15,752 nucleotides of DNA from Methanodesulfokora sp964525965. GTDB lineage: Archaea > Korarchaeota > Korarchaeia > Korarchaeales > Korarchaeaceae. Under the pieces are notes generated by a model. The model did no database searches. It was not told where the DNA came from and saw only the letters and a list, made by a program, of their open reading frames with translations. Both the position numbers and the translations under genes were made by a program. Location of the stretch: positions 1 through 15,752 of the forward strand of contig CAZGKA010000116.1 of the NCBI GenBank assembly GCA_964525965.1. Reading direction: 5' to 3'. Position 1 is the stretch's first letter; the number at the start of each line of letters is the position of its first letter. Below are positions 13,666-15,752 of this stretch, piece after piece.

Positions 13666-14490
13666 TTGATAGGCGAGATAGCTTCCGTGCTCACAGGAGT
13701 GATTTGGGGAGCTACTCCCGTGCTCTATGAGGACTCGACAGAGAGGATCGGTCCGGTGCTAGCGAACTTGATGAAGAGCATCGGTGCCCTCACTGTAAAC
13801 TTCGTTATGATCGCCCCCTTTGGGCTAATGATCCCCTGGGGATGGCCTCTAGCTCTCCTGATACTGGAGTCCTTCATAGCTGGGGGAGCGGGTGATTTCC
13901 TGTTTTTTCTTTCGATGAGGGAGCTCAAGGCCTTCAGAGCCGTGCCGATAATATACATGTACCTGATACTGGCCAACATCTGGAACCTCCTCCTGAACGG
14001 AGGTTCCCTGCCCATCACAACCGTGGTCGGCATGTTGCTGGCCGTGACCGGGATATGGATCATGTTCTGGAGGAGCGGCTCCCTCAGCCTCAGAGGCCTT
14101 GTCTACGCTCTGTCCTCCATGGTCCTCTTCTCCATAGCCCCCGTAATAGCTCAGATAGCTCTCAGGAGCATACAAACTGTCCAGGCCGCCTTCGTCAACT
14201 CGCTCTTCCTATCCGTTATGTTCTCGCTGTTCATTCCGTTCTCCAAACGCAGGATCTCCAGGAGAGGGGCCTTGAGCGGTTTCGTGGGAGGAGCACTCGG
14301 GGTCGGCCTGGGGGTGTTCCTGTACTTCTTAGCTATACAGAGCATTGGAATAACGTTCCCCGTGCTCTGCACAGCTCTAAGCCCCCTGACGGTCCAGGTT
14401 TTCTCATGGATGTCCGGGAGAAGTCCTGATTTGAGAAGCATATGCGGTGCTGCCGTCGTCGTATCCGGCCTGATGGTCTCCCTGTTGTGA
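13666..14490 (+). CDS. EamA/DMT-superfamily transporter
   Basis: A 274-residue, very hydrophobic protein with about ten membrane segments arranged as two EamA-like repeats (roughly 1-135 and 142-274). The N-terminus of repeat 1 reads LTGVIWGATPVLYEDS and that of repeat 2 reads LVYALSSMVLFSIAPV, and each half ends with a glycine-rich helix (VVGMLLAVTGIWI and CGAAVVVSGLMVSL). Family members export amino acids, nucleotides or other small metabolites by drug/metabolite exchange; the substrate here is unknown. The start is TTG 13666, eight bases after GGAGGTG. It is monocistronic, divergent from the V4R/radical-SAM pair and convergent with the Mth938-like gene. Confidence 0.88.
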   Translation: MIGEIASVLTGVIWGATPVLYEDSTERIGPVLANLMKSIGALTVNFVMIAPFGLMIPWGWPLALLILESFIAGGAGDFLFFLSMRELKAFRAVPIIYMYLILANIWNLLLNGGSLPITTVVGMLLAVTGIWIMFWRSGSLSLRGLVYALSSMVLFSIAPVIAQIALRSIQTVQAAFVNSLFLSVMFSLFIPFSKRRISRRGALSGFVGGALGVGLGVFLYFLAIQSIGITFPVLCTALSPLTVQVFSWMSGRSPDLRSICGAAVVVSGLMVSLL

Positions 14491-14500
14491 TCTCTTATCG

Positions 14501-14516
14501 CATGTTTTCCCACATG
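14501..14516. terminator. Small hairpin between convergent genes
   Basis: CATGT and ACATG flank a six-base loop (TTTCCC) in the 38 bases between the ends of the EamA transporter and the Mth938-like gene. The stem is only five pairs and the T-tract is in the loop, so a bidirectional terminator is possible but weakly supported. Confidence 0.25.
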
Positions 14517-14528
14517 AGGCGGGGGTTG

Positions 14529-14894
14529 TCAGCAGGTCACGTGAAAGATGGCCGCGACCCTCCTTCCCTCGTCCTTCAACCTGTTATAGATCTCTATGGC
14601 CTCCGGGGCCCTAGCCTTGATCACGGAAATGCCGAGTTTGGAGGCCGTCTCCTCAACCTCGACCAGAGGGAGGACTCCATATTGCCCAGTACCTATTACC
14701 AGAACCTCTGGCTTTTTCTTCCCGAAGTACTCAGTTATCTCCCTCCCAGTCAGTGGGGTATGCCCATACTTCTTCTTCAGATCTGCGGAGAGCTCCTTCC
14801 TTCTCCTCTGAACCTTGTCGAACAGGATCACATCGTGATCGTACCTCACGCCGTCTATGACAATGTATCCGAAGCCTGTCCCCTCGGGCCTCAT
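14529..14894 (-). CDS. Mth938-like (DUF498/NDUFAF3-family) small protein
   Basis: 121 residues matching the Mth938-like fold (PF04430): GFGYIVIDGVRYDHDVILF at the N-terminus, then PEVLVIGTGQYGVLPL (about 61-76), KARAPEAIEIYNRLKDEGRRVAAIFHVTC at the end. Related eukaryotic proteins assist respiratory complex I assembly; archaeal members are structurally known but have no assigned role. The C-terminal HVTC is usual for the family. The ATG at 14894 has only a weak ribosome-binding sequence, while TTTTTAATC lies about 26 bases upstream, suggesting a leaderless transcript separate from the VWA gene 24 bases ahead of it. Confidence 0.85.
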   Translation of the reverse strand: MRPEGTGFGYIVIDGVRYDHDVILFDKVQRRRKELSADLKKKYGHTPLTGREITEYFGKKKPEVLVIGTGQYGVLPLVEVEETASKLGISVIKARAPEAIEIYNRLKDEGRRVAAIFHVTC

Positions 14895-14916
14895 GCTGAC
14901 CCATCTTCCACTAGGC

Positions 14917-14926
14917 GATTAAAAAC
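14917..14926 (-). promoter_or_regulatory. TATA-like box for the Mth938-like gene
   Basis: The minus strand reads GTTTTTAATC at the stop of the VWA gene, centred about 27 bases upstream of the ATG at 14894. The spacing predicts transcription starting at or next to the ATG. Confidence 0.4.
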
Positions 14927-15752
14927 TATAGATCTTGGCGCCCGAGACCTCCTCCATCAGAGGTATGTACGAAACGCCCGGATTGATCCCGGTAGACGTA
15001 TCGTAGATGTTCAGCTCTATTCCTTTCCTCCTTATCAGCTCCCCCAGCCTCACTATCTCCTCCTTTACGCTCCTACCGAACAGCGGGACGTTAGCCCTCC
15101 CGTCGGTTATGAGAAAGGCCCTGACCCTCACCGATCTGTCCTTCATCCTCTCTCTATCGGCCATGACGAGGAGATTGTGAAGTCCTGAGCTCAGCGGAGT
15201 TCTTCCTCCCGTGGGCACCTTTTCTATCTCCTCGAGGACCCTCATGTAGTTCCTGGTCGGTGGGACGATCACCTCAGCGCTTTTCCCCCTTATGACCACC
15301 AGGGCCATCTTGGACTTCTTCACGTAGCCCTGTTCTATGAGCCTCTCTGCTATTCCCTTCGCTACGCTTATCCTCCTCCTTATCGCCATGCTGCCACTCG
15401 AATCGAGGAGAAGAACCCATAAAGTTGGAGCTCTTGCCCTTCTGACCCTGATCCTCACGTCACCTGGCTCAATTCTCAGAGGAGGTTTCTTGCCGTTGAG
15501 CACAGACCACACCACAGAGCTGTACAGGTCGACGTCCCTTATCTCCCCCTGAGGGGGAACGTAGGCTATCGGGACACCCCTGGGAAAGTTCACCACGGTC
15601 ACGCTAGCGTCCCTGGAGGAGCGATAGCTTGGAGGACTGTCCTCTCCGTGATCCACATTGCGAAGGTTGAGCCGATCGACTTCATCGGGATCGAACCTCA
15701 GCACCAAGTTTCCCGCGTTGCTGGGACGGTTCTCTTTCCTGTTGTCCCCTTT
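14919..15752 (-). CDS. VWA-domain protein, ChlD/CoxE-like, C-terminal part (open at right edge)
   Basis: A von Willebrand A domain with a complete MIDAS: LLDSSGSM (DXSXS), a TGGRTP threonine, and ITDGRAN aspartate (residues 102-106, 170 and 202 if counted from the TTG at 15707). Such domains bind Mg2+ and partner proteins; similar stand-alone or ChlD C-terminal modules work with MoxR/ChlI-type AAA ATPases in metal insertion or complex assembly. The reading frame has no stop between 15707 and the window end, where it reads as a polar, Asn/Lys/Arg-rich stretch, like the linker between the AAA and VWA parts of ChlD. I therefore treat the gene as cut by the edge. A TTG start at 15707 is possible but has no good ribosome-binding site. 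Confidence 0.82.
   Translation of the reverse strand, partial: KGDNRKENRPSNAGNLVLRFDPDEVDRLNLRNVDHGEDSPPSYRSSRDASVTVVNFPRGVPIAYVPPQGEIRDVDLYSSVVWSVLNGKKPPLRIEPGDVRIRVRRARAPTLWVLLLDSSGSMAIRRRISVAKGIAERLIEQGYVKKSKMALVVIRGKSAEVIVPPTRNYMRVLEEIEKVPTGGRTPLSSGLHNLLVMADRERMKDRSVRVRAFLITDGRANVPLFGRSVKEEIVRLGELIRRKGIELNIYDTSTGINPGVSYIPLMEEVSGAKIYSF

Noticed and set aside
1..15752. CRISPR array, insertion sequence, tRNA or rRNA genes
   Set aside because: No regularly spaced repeats, no transposase-like protein or terminal inverted repeats, and no cloverleaf or rRNA-like sequence were seen on either strand by reading.

Overview
The window looks like a stretch of an archaeal chromosome, probably from a thermophilic anaerobe of the TACK/Korarchaeota type. 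The reasons are an archaeal GPN-loop GTPase, an AAA ATPase with a DUF234 domain, AT-rich TATA-like boxes about 26 bases upstream of several starts, mixed leaderless and GGAGGTG-type starts (many GTG or TTG), heavy use of AGG/AGA and ATA codons, and HdrABC/MvhD proteins. The phylum is an inference; no rRNA or ribosomal gene is present to settle it.

Layout. Positions 1-1023 (minus): an ABC-2 type exporter, ATPase followed by a permease cut by the left edge. Positions 1024-1272: non-coding, with several short inverted repeats. Positions 1273-2614 (minus): a GPN-loop GTPase and a small metallophosphoesterase. Positions 2764-2952 (plus): a 62-residue CooT-like nickel-binding protein, overlapping tail to tail with an AAA/DUF234 ATPase (2924-4294, minus).

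The core is 4327-11721 (minus), a seven-gene, tightly packed operon: CooF-like polyferredoxin, CooS (Ni-Fe carbon monoxide dehydrogenase), CooC (Ni-insertion ATPase), HdrA (flavin/FeS), MvhD fused to a ferredoxin and a zinc-ribbon-like tail, HdrC and HdrB. Every cysteine, histidine and lysine expected for the CODH clusters can be placed, and both CCG domains of HdrB are complete. No hydrogenase large or small subunit, no acetyl-CoA synthase and no corrinoid protein is in the window. The simplest reading is a CODH-Hdr complex: CO oxidation supplies electrons through CooF and/or MvhD to the HdrA flavin, which could bifurcate or confurcate between ferredoxin and a disulfide reduced at HdrB.

Immediately upstream and in the same direction is a two-gene, translationally coupled unit (11850-13519): a V4R-domain protein and an unusual radical-SAM/SPASM-like protein carrying a C-terminal ModE/LysR-type winged helix. 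The 128-base gap between this unit and cooF contains a perfect 7-bp inverted repeat and TATA-like sequences, so the pair is a good candidate for a regulator or maturation/sensing module of the CODH-Hdr operon.

The right end holds a divergent EamA/DMT transporter (13666-14490, plus), a Mth938-like small protein (14529-14894, minus) and a VWA (MIDAS) protein open to the right edge (14919-15752, minus).
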